From DYMC01 sp035406705 (GTDB lineage: Bacteria; Verrucomicrobiota; Lentisphaeria; Victivallales; GWF2-50-93): a stretch of DNA of 64,000 nt. The position numbers were made by a program, and so were the translations under genes. This document shows, one piece after another, positions 7,261-15,530 of this stretch (positions are counted from its first letter, which is position 1; every line of letters begins with the position of its first letter). Where the stretch lies: assembly GCA_964426675.1 (NCBI GenBank), contig CAYRRM010000005.1:52744-116743 (forward strand). Reading direction: 5' to 3'. The notes beneath the pieces were generated by a model. It saw nothing but the letters and a program-made list of their open reading frames with translations, searched no databases and was not told the DNA's origin.

Positions 7261-9843
7261 ATGAATGATATTAATAAGAATGATTATCCTGTAAATATTG
7301 AAGATATAATGCATACTGCATATTTGCAGTATTCTTTGAGCGTTAATATTGGGCGTGCAATACCCGATGTAAGAGATGGACTTAAGCCGGCAAATAGACG
7401 AATTCTTTTTGCTATGCATAAATTGGGACTCACAAAGGGGCATGCCTATACAAAAAGTGCAAAAGTTGTAGGGGAGGTAATAGGTAATTATCATCCTCAT
7501 GGTGATGCATCTGTTTATGACACTCTTGTAAGAATGGCTCAGGATTTTTCGATGAGGGAACCTTTGATTGATGGACAGGGGAATTTTGGAAGTATTGATG
7601 GCGATCCGCCTGCAGCTTACCGATATACAGAGTGTCGTCTTGAAAGGTTAGCGGAAGAAATGCTTGCTGATATAGAAAAGAATACTGTTAATATGTTGCC
7701 TACTTTTGATGAAGCCGCTCTTGAGCCGGAAGTTTTACCATCAGGATTTCCAAATGTTCTAGTAAATGGTTCTACAGGTATTGGTGTTGGAATGGCAACA
7801 AATATCCCTCCTCATAATCTTGGAGAGGTCATAGATGCAACGATAGCTCTTCTTGATAACCCAGAAATAACTATAATCGAATTGATGAAGTATCTACCAG
7901 GCCCTGATTTCCCTACAGGTGCCAGAATATGTGGCATCGGAGCTATAAAAAGTCTTTATGAAACAGGGAAGGGGAGTATAAAAATACGTGCAAAATATGA
8001 AATAATAAGTAAAGGAGAAAATCGTGAGCAAATTATTTTTACGGATATTCCCTATGCTGTGAACAAAGAAAATCTGATTGCGAAAATCGCAGAACTCGTA
8101 AATGATAAAAAAATTACCGGGATTTCAGCAATTAGAGATGAAAGTAGTAAACGAGCTGGCATTCGAATAGTAGTGGATGTAAAGAGAGGTTTTATACCAG
8201 ATGTTATTTTGAATCAACTTTTTGCTCATACTCCACTTGAAAGCGCCTTTGGTGCTTTATTGATGGTCGTTCACAATAAGCGCCCAAAGTTGATGAATTT
8301 AAAAGAAATACTTGAAGCATACTGTGAGCATCGTCTTGAAGTAGTAACCAGGCGAACTCAGTTTGAACTTGAAAAAGCTGAGGCAAGAGCTCATATTCTT
8401 GAAGGACTTTTAATTGCAGTAAAAAACATTGATGATGTAGTTAGAATAATAAAAGAATCAAAGGACAGAAATTCTGCTTCTGAGGCTCTTATTCTGAAAT
8501 TTGGCTTAACTAAAATTCAGGCAGATGCAATTCTTGAAATGCGTTTGCATCAATTAACTGGTTTGGAAATAGAGAAACTAAAGGCAGAATATGATGAGCT
8601 TATTAAAAAAATTGCTGATCTGAAAGCTATTCTTGCAGATAAACAGCTCAGGATAGACTTGATAAAAAAAGAACTTCTTGTTATAAAAGAAAAATATGCT
8701 ACCCCCCGAAGAACTGAAATTACTCATATCGACACTGATTTTCAAATTGCCGATCTGATTCAAAAACATTCCTGCTTAATAACTGTAACCAGAAGTGGAT
8801 ATATCAAGAGAGTTGACATAGATGAATTTGATATTCAACATAAGGGAGGAAAAGGCGTAAAAGGGATGGAAACACGAGATAATGATTATGTTGAACATAT
8901 CTTTAATGCACATAGCCATGATATAATTTTGTTTTTCTCTGATAAAGGGTCAATGTATTGGTTAAATGTTTATGAAATCCCTGAAGGGCAAAGAGCGGGT
9001 AAAGGTAAAGCCATAATAAATTTAATAAAATTAGATCCCAGTGAAAAGATAAAAGCAATGATAACTGTAAGTAAAGAAGACATAGAGAGAGACGATTTAT
9101 ACCTTGTGGTGGCTACGAAGAATGGAATTATTAAAAAAACTGTCTTGTCTGCATTTAAGAATCTCAGAAATACTGGAATAAGGGCTCTTCATATTGATGA
9201 TAATGATGATCTTATAGGGGTTTCTGTTACAAAAGGTTGGGAAGATATAATCCTTTCAAGTGCAAAAGGAATGGCATGTAGATTTAATGAGCAAGATATT
9301 AGACCAATGGGCAGAACCGCCTATGGTGTAACTGGAATGAGATTTAAAATACCAGGTGATTATGTAATAAGTATGGAAACTCTTGATTGTGCTGATGAAA
9401 TTGAAACTGATGAAGAGGCGGCCAAAAAAGGAGCTACGCAGATACTTGTTGTTAGTGATGGTGGCATGGGGAAAAGAAGTTATTTTAGCACTTACAGAAA
9501 AACAAGGCGTGGTGCAAAAGGTATAACTAATATAAAACTACGCGAAGGTGAATTAGTAGTTGCAACACTTCAGGTAGAAGATTCCGATGAAGTCCTTATC
9601 ATGACAGAAAAAGGGCAGGTGGTTCGTGTTCCTGTATCGGAAATCAGACTTGTAGGTAGGGCTGCAAAAGGAGTAAAAGTTATGCGACTTAACGAAGACG
9701 ACAAAATTACAGGTGTTGCAAAAGTTTTAAAACTTGATGATAAGTTAGATTTACCCGAAACTGGAATAGAAAGTGAAAATTCAAAACCGGATGCTTATGA
9801 AGAGAATTCTCTTTCTGACAACACACCGTCAGAAATAACTTGA
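7261..9843 (+). CDS. gyrA: DNA gyrase subunit A
   Basis: Type IIA topoisomerase cutting/rejoining subunit; with GyrB it introduces negative supercoils. 860 residues. The active-site tyrosine is Tyr122 in AAYRYTE, the same number as in Escherichia coli. The C-terminal domain has a GyrA-box-like QHKGGKG at 526-532, which favours GyrA over ParC. The quinolone-determining region reads HPHGDASVYD with Ala83 where E. coli has Ser83; Asp87 is kept. AAGAGG before ATG is a fair ribosome site. The C-terminus ends in a short acidic, polar tail. One GCGA-N3-TCGC site encodes Ala274-Lys-Ile-Ala. gyrB is not in the window. Confidence 0.95.
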   Translation: MNDINKNDYPVNIEDIMHTAYLQYSLSVNIGRAIPDVRDGLKPANRRILFAMHKLGLTKGHAYTKSAKVVGEVIGNYHPHGDASVYDTLVRMAQDFSMREPLIDGQGNFGSIDGDPPAAYRYTECRLERLAEEMLADIEKNTVNMLPTFDEAALEPEVLPSGFPNVLVNGSTGIGVGMATNIPPHNLGEVIDATIALLDNPEITIIELMKYLPGPDFPTGARICGIGAIKSLYETGKGSIKIRAKYEIISKGENREQIIFTDIPYAVNKENLIAKIAELVNDKKITGISAIRDESSKRAGIRIVVDVKRGFIPDVILNQLFAHTPLESAFGALLMVVHNKRPKLMNLKEILEAYCEHRLEVVTRRTQFELEKAEARAHILEGLLIAVKNIDDVVRIIKESKDRNSASEALILKFGLTKIQADAILEMRLHQLTGLEIEKLKAEYDELIKKIADLKAILADKQLRIDLIKKELLVIKEKYATPRRTEITHIDTDFQIADLIQKHSCLITVTRSGYIKRVDIDEFDIQHKGGKGVKGMETRDNDYVEHIFNAHSHDIILFFSDKGSMYWLNVYEIPEGQRAGKGKAIINLIKLDPSEKIKAMITVSKEDIERDDLYLVVATKNGIIKKTVLSAFKNLRNTGIRALHIDDNDDLIGVSVTKGWEDIILSSAKGMACRFNEQDIRPMGRTAYGVTGMRFKIPGDYVISMETLDCADEIETDEEAAKKGATQILVVSDGGMGKRSYFSTYRKTRRGAKGITNIKLREGELVVATLQVEDSDEVLIMTEKGQVVRVPVSEIRLVGRAAKGVKVMRLNEDDKITGVAKVLKLDDKLDLPETGIESENSKPDAYEENSLSDNTPSEIT
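8080..8090. repeat. GCGA-N3-TCGC palindrome, copy 2
   Basis: Spacer AAA, flanks T and A; in gyrA, coding for Ala-Lys-Ile-Ala at residues 274-277. Confidence 0.9.
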
Positions 9844-9932
9844 ATTACAATTTAGGGTTTTGTCATATCTTTTGTGTTTTTGTCGCATTACTAAAAAAAT
9901 AAAATTAAATATAAGAAATTTAGTGTTAGAAA

Positions 9933-9965
9933 TCTTATCTGCAGGTAGAAATAGATGAGATAAGA
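9933..9965. repeat. Perfect 8-bp inverted repeat between convergent genes
   Basis: TCTTATCT at 9933-9940 and AGATAAGA at 9958-9965 can form a hairpin with a 17-base loop between the 3' ends of gyrA and the GlcD-type gene. Neither strand has a T-run directly after the stem, so it is a weak terminator or an mRNA 3'-end structure rather than a classical intrinsic terminator. Confidence 0.4.
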
Positions 9966-9981
9966 CTAAAAATTAAGCTTC

Positions 9982-11403
9982 TTACAAATCAAATATTTTT
10001 CCAGGATTGAGTATGTAATTTGGGTCCAGAGCTTTTTTTATCGCCTTCAATATGTTAATATATTCCTGGGATACAACGGTGTGCATATATTTTTTCCTCT
10101 TATGTCCAATTCCGTGTTCTCCGGATATTTTTCCTCCCAATTTTCCTACTAATGCATATAGTTCTTCTAGAATTTTGGGGAGAGTTTCTTTCCACTTCTG
10201 ATCAGTCCAATCCTGTCCACATGAAATTCGCGAGTGTAGATTTCCATCTCCAGCGTGTCCGTATGAAGGAATTCTTACATTATATTTTTCAGATAGTTTT
10301 TTAAATTCTTTTACAATTAAAGGTATTGATGCTGGAGGAACAACTATATCTTCGCCGCACTGTTTTTTTGCTGATACACTGAAGGCTTCTGGAATACTCC
10401 TCCTTATTTTCCATATTCTTTCTGATGTTGTTGGATTATCTGCCACATATATTTCAAAAGCTCCGAGTTTTTCACATAGCAATCCAATTTTTTCATAATC
10501 CTTTTCAACAATTTCTTTATCTGGACCATCTACCGTGATAAGAAGCATCGCTCCTGCATCCTGATATTGTATATTCTCATTGAGATATTTGCAGGACTCT
10601 TTGACAGAGTCATTATCCATATATTCAATGGATGTAGGGATGATTCCAGAACTTGTGATTATCTTTGGAACTGCAGAGATGGCTGTATCTGAGTCTTTGA
10701 ATAAGCAAAGAAGGTCTACCTGATATTTGGGCAAAGGAATAAGCTTCAGAATTATCTTAGTAATTATGCCAAGAGTACCTTCGGATCCAACCATTAGTTG
10801 TACTACGTTATACCCGGTTACATCTTTCAAGAGTTTTCCACCCATTTGAACAATTTCTCCCGTTGGCATTACTACTTCGAGTCCAAGTACATACCTTGAA
10901 GTTACACCATACTTTACGGCTTTTCCTCCACCTGCATTTTCCGCTACATTTCCACCTATAAAGCATGTTTCCATGCTCATTGGATATCCTGCGTAAAATA
11001 AATTATACTCTTTTATGTACTCATTAATTTCATTTGCCACAACACCTGCTTCTACAGTTATCATCATATTTTCAGTATCGAGTTCAATTATTTTATTCAT
11101 TCTATCGAGTGATATGACTATTCCTCCCTTAATTGGAATAGCGCCGCCAGAAAGTCCTGACCCAGCGCCTCTCGGAGTTATTGGAATGTTTCTTTTATTT
11201 GCCAGTTTTACTATTGATGCAACTTCCTCTGTTTTGGCAGGTCTTACAACGGCTTCTGGCATAGCAGCCCATTCTTTTCCTGGAGTTTCGTCGTGGGAAT
11301 ACGGCTCAAGTTTTTCAGAATCATTATAAATAACGTATTTTTCTCCACAAATTTTTTTTAATTCTTCAAAAATTTCTTCATTTAGACGATTATACTTATT
11401 CAT
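9982..11403 (-). CDS. FAD-linked oxidase, glycolate oxidase GlcD / D-lactate dehydrogenase type
   Basis: 473 residues, normal for GlcD-like 2-hydroxyacid dehydrogenases. The FAD-binding PCMH fold is clear: TPRGAGSGLSGGAIP with KGGIVISLDRMNKI, then TCFIGGNVAENAGGGKAVKYG and GSEGTLGIITKIILKLIP. The C-terminal FAD-oxidase domain holds PSYGHAGDGNLHSRI and GGKISGEHGIGHKRKKY, with the histidines expected at the active site. It oxidises a D-2-hydroxyacid and passes electrons to an unknown acceptor; no GlcE/GlcF partner is adjacent. A GGAGG ribosome site precedes ATG. The DJ-1 gene lies 18 bases upstream and is likely co-transcribed. Confidence 0.92.
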   Translation of the reverse strand: MNKYNRLNEEIFEELKKICGEKYVIYNDSEKLEPYSHDETPGKEWAAMPEAVVRPAKTEEVASIVKLANKRNIPITPRGAGSGLSGGAIPIKGGIVISLDRMNKIIELDTENMMITVEAGVVANEINEYIKEYNLFYAGYPMSMETCFIGGNVAENAGGGKAVKYGVTSRYVLGLEVVMPTGEIVQMGGKLLKDVTGYNVVQLMVGSEGTLGIITKIILKLIPLPKYQVDLLCLFKDSDTAISAVPKIITSSGIIPTSIEYMDNDSVKESCKYLNENIQYQDAGAMLLITVDGPDKEIVEKDYEKIGLLCEKLGAFEIYVADNPTTSERIWKIRRSIPEAFSVSAKKQCGEDIVVPPASIPLIVKEFKKLSEKYNVRIPSYGHAGDGNLHSRISCGQDWTDQKWKETLPKILEELYALVGKLGGKISGEHGIGHKRKKYMHTVVSQEYINILKAIKKALDPNYILNPGKIFDL

Positions 11404-11421
11404 TTTCCTCCGAGCAGCTAA

Positions 11422-11964
11422 TTAATATATAAACATATCTCTCAATAATTGTTTTACTTCTGAGCTTTTTCCAAGCGTAGATGCAATCCTATTTGCAAAT
11501 TCAAAAGACGCCCCTGGCCCTTTACCTGTTATAATATTTTTATCATGTTCAGTCAGATTTCCTGTGTAATTTGCGCCTTTTAATTGTTCTCTTACTGAGG
11601 GATGTGCAGTAATTTTGATTCCAGTAATTAATCCTGCTGCTGCAAGAGCAATTGGAGCGGCACATATTGCGGCAATTAAGGCGTTTTTTGCTTCCATTTC
11701 CTTTAAAATCTTCAATACATTAGGATTCTTCGCCAGATTTATTGAACCTGGCATTCCTCCCGGTAAGACAACCGCGTCTAATTTATTACAATCAATGTCT
11801 TTTATCATAATATCAGGTTTTAATTTTAGTCCGTGAGAACCTTCAATTATATCCTTTGCCCCAGCAATTATCACGTTAAAGCCAAGTCTTCTCAGGATGT
11901 CAACAGGTACAATCGTTTCTATTTCTTCAAAACCAAATTCGAGGAGAAATGCTATTGTTTTCAT
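11422..11964 (-). CDS. DJ-1/PfpI (ThiJ/YajL) family protein
   Basis: 180 residues. The nucleophile elbow AAICAAPIALAAAG (Cys at about residue 96) and the family motif VVLPGGMPGS are present, with a conserved Glu near residue 16 (GFEEIETIVP) placed as in YajL/DJ-1. Family members act as glyoxalase III or protein deglycase-like enzymes and respond to oxidative or carbonyl stress; which applies cannot be read. A clear AAAGGAG ribosome site precedes the start. It probably heads the transcript that continues into the GlcD-type oxidase, a pairing that would fit 2-oxoaldehyde/2-hydroxyacid metabolism, but this is inference. Confidence 0.9.
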   Translation of the reverse strand: MKTIAFLLEFGFEEIETIVPVDILRRLGFNVIIAGAKDIIEGSHGLKLKPDIMIKDIDCNKLDAVVLPGGMPGSINLAKNPNVLKILKEMEAKNALIAAICAAPIALAAAGLITGIKITAHPSVREQLKGANYTGNLTEHDKNIITGKGPGASFEFANRIASTLGKSSEVKQLLRDMFIY

Positions 11965-12280
11965 AATTTCAAAAACTCCTTTTATTTTCTATTAAAATAA
12001 TGATAATCCCTCTATAATCAAGAAAAGTTTTTTAACTTAAAAAATATTTTTCATTTACTAACTCGAATGTTTAAGAAAAATTCATCAAATATTTTTAGAA
12101 GAGTTGATATAAAGTTATTATGATTTAAAATGGGATTTACTATATTTGATTTATCATAAAAAAAATAATAATATCTTTTATTGGTAGAACCTGCTTTGTA
12201 ATGCATTGTGACAAAAATAGTTATTTTTTGTGTTCAAAAGGCTTCATAAAAAACTTTAAAGTTTTTGAAATAATTAGAAT
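11965..12280. other. Intergenic region, A/T-rich
   Basis: 316 bases between the start of the DJ-1 gene and the end of ispG, both on the minus strand. The right part holds the palindrome described at 12249-12266; the left part should hold the DJ-1 promoter. I see no open reading frame with family features and no RNA gene. Confidence 0.6.
12249..12266 (-). terminator. Perfect A/T palindrome just after ispG, possible weak terminator
   Basis: AAAAACTTTAAAGTTTTT is fully self-complementary and begins 14 bases after the ispG stop codon. As RNA it would give a 7-bp stem with a TTAA loop ending in a T-run on either strand. Only one G-C pair supports the stem, so strength is doubtful. Confidence 0.35.
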
Positions 12281-13387
12281 TTATGTTTTTATTAGTTCTT
12301 TGAGGAGTTTTTTAAAAACACAAAAAGCCGTTTTTTCATTTGAGGAGTCTATGATTGTCCCTTTTCTGAATATTACTAACTTGCCATCTTTTGCTCCACT
12401 TAACCCGATATCTGAATCCTTTGCTTCACCGGGTCCGTTCACAGCACAACCCATAATTGCGATTTTCGCAGCTTTAAAGCATTTCCCTTTTTTCTTTAAG
12501 TTATATATTTCATTTTCCACTTTCTTGACAAGACTTTCGAGATTAATTTCAGTTCTTCCGCAAGTTGGACAAGAGATTATTTCTGGACATGCTTTACGGA
12601 TTTTGACAGCTTCTAAAATTTTAATTCCGGTAATAACTTCTTCAATAGGGTTTGCCGTTAAGCTTACCCTGATAGTATTGCCTATTCCATCAAGAAGTAA
12701 TGTCCCAATACCGATAGAAGACTTGATTATTCCGTTCCTCAACGTTCCTGCTTCTGTAATGCCCAGATGGAGAGGATAATTATATTTTTTTGCAAAAATA
12801 CGATAAGCTGTGATAGTTGTTATTACATCAGATGCTTTCAAGGAGACCTTTATATTGTGAAAATTGTATTTCTCTAATAATTTGCATTGTTCAATAGCGC
12901 TTTTTACTAAAGCCATTGCGATGGATGAAGTTTTTTCTTCTTCGCTTTTAAATGAAATATCTTTTGCGAATTTTTTCGGAAGACTACCAGAATTTACACC
13001 TATTCTTAAAGGTATTTCTCTTTCATTACATGCATTTGCGATTTTCGCGATAGCATCTGGTTCTTTGATATTTCCTGGATTAATTCGAATGGCATTTGCT
13101 CCATTTTTTATGCAGTATAAGGCAAGTTCATAATTAAAGTGAATGTCTGCAATCACTGGTATAGGGCTCTTTAATGCGATTTTCGCAAATGTTTTGGCTG
13201 CCTGAATATCTGGAACAGCAACTCTTACGAGTTGGCATCCTACAGAGAAAAGTTCCCTTATTTGTTTTATAGTTTTCTCGTAATTTCTTGTATCGGTATT
13301 TGTCATTGATTGGACAGATACAGGAGCATCTCCTCCAATTTCGACATTACCAATTCTTATTTTTCTTGTTTTATTACGTAGCAACAT
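12281..13387 (-). CDS. ispG: 4-hydroxy-3-methylbut-2-enyl diphosphate synthase (MEP pathway)
   Basis: IspG (GcpE) reductively opens the MEcPP ring to HMBPP, the penultimate step of the non-mevalonate isoprenoid pathway, using a [4Fe-4S] cluster. 368 residues, normal. The N-terminal barrel reads VSVQSMTNTDTRNYEKT and VADIHFNYELA; the cluster ligands are in SCPTCGRTEINLE (about 273-285) and MGCAVNGPGEAKDSDIG near the C-terminus, which includes the Cys and Glu ligands. The gene ends the minus-strand group; the glycosyltransferase gene upstream stops one base before this ATG. It carries three GCGA-N3-TCGC sites, the highest density among conserved enzymes here. Confidence 0.96.
   Translation of the reverse strand: MLLRNKTRKIRIGNVEIGGDAPVSVQSMTNTDTRNYEKTIKQIRELFSVGCQLVRVAVPDIQAAKTFAKIALKSPIPVIADIHFNYELALYCIKNGANAIRINPGNIKEPDAIAKIANACNEREIPLRIGVNSGSLPKKFAKDISFKSEEEKTSSIAMALVKSAIEQCKLLEKYNFHNIKVSLKASDVITTITAYRIFAKKYNYPLHLGITEAGTLRNGIIKSSIGIGTLLLDGIGNTIRVSLTANPIEEVITGIKILEAVKIRKACPEIISCPTCGRTEINLESLVKKVENEIYNLKKKGKCFKAAKIAIMGCAVNGPGEAKDSDIGLSGAKDGKLVIFRKGTIIDSSNEKTAFCVFKKLLKELIKT
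12459..12469. repeat. GCGA-N3-TCGC palindrome, copy 3
   Basis: Spacer TTT on plus, flanks T and A; in ispG, sense strand codes Ala-Lys-Ile-Ala just before the MGCAVNGPGE cluster motif. Confidence 0.9.
13038..13048. repeat. GCGA-N3-TCGC palindrome, copy 4
   Basis: Spacer TTT; right flank is G rather than A. In ispG, coding Ala-Lys-Ile-Ala (AIAKIANAC). Confidence 0.9.
13176..13186. repeat. GCGA-N3-TCGC palindrome, copy 5
   Basis: Spacer TTT, flanks T and A. In ispG (FAKIALKS), only 138 bases from copy 4, the closest pair in the window. Confidence 0.9.
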
Positions 13388-13388
13388 C

Positions 13389-14174
13389 TTAGTCTTTTAG
13401 CTCTAATATCTTTTTGATTTCTGGCATATTCAGAATTTTTTCAAGTTGTTTTATATATTTTTTTTTGGTCTTATTTCTTACTTTAAATTCAGGGTTCAAA
13501 GCCATTGTTGCATGCCCGAGGTGAAATATATATTTGAGCATTTCGTGAGTCTGAATAACATTGCACTTATATCCTTTTTCTATTAAATCAAGATATAACT
13601 GTTTTGCACACGTAACTCCAATGTCTGTATTTTTTGCAAAACTTAAATTTTCTTTTAAGAGGACTTCTGTTTTATAAATGGCACAAATTGCTCGAATATA
13701 AAAAATTTCCTTCTTTTTATCTGAAATCTTCCTGATAATTTTTTTTATATCGAAGAGGTCTCTTAAAAGTTTAATAATAGGATTTGTAATCTCCAGTTTC
13801 CCGGTTCCAGCAGAAGCGTAGTCGGCCTCAGTTATTTTTTTCTTTAAGAAATCGAGCCAATCGGGGCTTCTAACAAAAGCGTCTGAGTGCATTGCAAGAA
13901 AAAACTCGCCGGAGGCATTTTTTAATGCTATATCCAGGGCTGTTCCTTGAGAACGCGAACCTCCCTCCTCAACGTCATTTTTTCTCTCAATTAACTTTAT
14001 CCAATTGAGAGACCTGAGATATTCGAGAGAAGAATCAGCAGAATTATTATCTACAACGATTAGTTCATACTCATCAGGCTTTGTATTTGCCCTGATACTA
14101 TTCAGGCAAATTCTGGTTAATTGTTCAGTTTTATAATTTACCACACAGATTGATGTTCTTCCTTTGATAATCAT
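13389..14174 (-). CDS. Family 2 glycosyltransferase
   Basis: 261 residues. The GT-A nucleotide-binding core is clear at the N-terminus: TSICVVNYKTEQLTRICLNS and ELIVVDNNSADSSLEYL, then an HSDAFVRSPDW segment that fills the DxD metal-binding position. There is no obvious membrane helix. GT2 enzymes transfer a sugar from a nucleotide donor, often for polysaccharide or lipopolysaccharide; acceptor and donor cannot be told. It lies between ispG (1 base) and the URO-D-like gene (25 bases), all on minus. No ribosome site is visible before its ATG. Confidence 0.85.
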   Translation of the reverse strand: MIIKGRTSICVVNYKTEQLTRICLNSIRANTKPDEYELIVVDNNSADSSLEYLRSLNWIKLIERKNDVEEGGSRSQGTALDIALKNASGEFFLAMHSDAFVRSPDWLDFLKKKITEADYASAGTGKLEITNPIIKLLRDLFDIKKIIRKISDKKKEIFYIRAICAIYKTEVLLKENLSFAKNTDIGVTCAKQLYLDLIEKGYKCNVIQTHEMLKYIFHLGHATMALNPEFKVRNKTKKKYIKQLEKILNMPEIKKILELKD

Positions 14175-14199
14175 TTTCTATAATATAGTTGTTATATTT

Positions 14200-15396
14200 T
14201 TATTGTTCGTACCTTCCCCACATTTGTGCTGCTGACATTAATATTCTCATTCCAGAAAGACGAGAACCATTATTTATTGAACCGGCAGTGGTAAAGACAA
14301 GACCTCTTTTTTCTTTTGCTTCTCTAAAATCGCGCAGAAACTCACAAATCATATTTAACTCTTCGTTCCTGCTAAATGTGAAAGGAGCTAATTGTCCATA
14401 TATAATGGCATTTGGGCAATAATTGCGAATTTCACTTACTGAAAGAGTTGGTCCAAAATTTACTCCGCTTAAATTCAATGTTGATAATAAAGGTAACAAA
14501 TGAGCCATATTTGAATCTGAGTGCTGAAATCTCCAGTCTTGTGGTGCTGGACAATATCTTTCAAATACTGATTTTAAAATAGGGAGGCCGAAGAATTCAT
14601 ACATTTCCGGGTTAAAGAGGCAGCAATTATCGTCAGCGAAAGAAAAACCATGTGGTGCTGTCTTTTGATCGTATCCAGCTTCTTCATCAATGATTTTTGC
14701 AAGTTCAAGTATTGCTTTTGTAATATTATCGCGGAACCTGGTAGCTAATTCAGGGTTATCAATAATGAGAAATAAAGTATTTTCTACACCATATATACTT
14801 GTGGCAAATGTGCATGGTCCACGCTGGTGGCGATAGAGAGGTGGTTTTATTCCTTCTTCTGTGAGGCGTTTTTTTTCTGTTTCCCAGTTTTTTGGTAAGA
14901 TAAAGTCTCTCAAATTTTCAAGGCGTTTTTCAACTCTGTTTAGTAAATTTTCAAGTTCTATTTCATTGGTAGCCGATTGTTCAAGCCACCATGAGCCATT
15001 GTGCCAGATGTTTTTAGCTTCAAAGATATCGTGCAGTTTCTTTACTGGAGGGTATTGTTTTTCTTTTGAAGGGGGAGGGGACTCATTTAGAATCCTTTTT
15101 CCAATAATCAGTTCTGCCTTATCATTGTATTTTTTTATAAGGGAAAGACGCCAGTCAATATCGTTTTCAAAACGCCAGAAATCCTCTTTAATTCCAAGCT
15201 CATCAAATATGGGTTCCCAGCTATAAAATATGCCAAGAGGTACCTGATTAATTTTTTCCGAGAATGGATTTTTCTGTGCATCTTCCTGGTCTTGCCAGAA
15301 TTTTTCTATGTCCAGGGGTGCTAGTCCATTATTTTTTTTTGTTTGCTCAAGAAGCCATTCTGCCTTTTTTATGTCATCTTCAGGAAATTTAACCAT
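14200..15396 (-). CDS. Uroporphyrinogen decarboxylase superfamily protein (URO-D-like, not HemE)
   Basis: 398 residues. The C-terminal half has the URO-D/MtaA-type barrel signatures: a NIWHNGSWW stretch, HGFSFADDNCCLFNPEMYEF, RFQHSDSNMAHLLPLL and SGVNFGPTLSVSEIRN. It lacks the HemE N-terminal motif, so it is more likely a corrinoid-linked methyltransferase relative or an uncharacterised paralog common in PVC-type genomes. G+C content looks somewhat higher than in neighbours. AAAGGAA precedes the ATG by a normal distance. The gene starts a minus-strand group with the glycosyltransferase and ispG. Substrate unknown. Confidence 0.75.
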   Translation of the reverse strand: MVKFPEDDIKKAEWLLEQTKKNNGLAPLDIEKFWQDQEDAQKNPFSEKINQVPLGIFYSWEPIFDELGIKEDFWRFENDIDWRLSLIKKYNDKAELIIGKRILNESPPPSKEKQYPPVKKLHDIFEAKNIWHNGSWWLEQSATNEIELENLLNRVEKRLENLRDFILPKNWETEKKRLTEEGIKPPLYRHQRGPCTFATSIYGVENTLFLIIDNPELATRFRDNITKAILELAKIIDEEAGYDQKTAPHGFSFADDNCCLFNPEMYEFFGLPILKSVFERYCPAPQDWRFQHSDSNMAHLLPLLSTLNLSGVNFGPTLSVSEIRNYCPNAIIYGQLAPFTFSRNEELNMICEFLRDFREAKEKRGLVFTTAGSINNGSRLSGMRILMSAAQMWGRYEQ

Positions 15397-15530
15397 AATT
15401 TTTCCTTTGCTTTTTAATAAGATTCCAATTAATATGTATTATTAAGTCTTCAAATCAAATAAAAAAACTGATTGAAAACAGAGAAATGAAATGCTAATGT
15501 TTCTAAAGAAAAATCTATTTTTTTTACTTT

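Noticed and set aside
12201..12779. 192-codon plus-strand frame over the end of ispG
   Set aside because: It is antisense to conserved IspG iron-sulfur motifs and shows no family features.
14425..14435. GCGAATTTCAC, and similar one-mismatch copies near 49943 and 54752
   Set aside because: The few one-mismatch copies I noticed are about what chance predicts, so they were not counted as members of the palindrome family.
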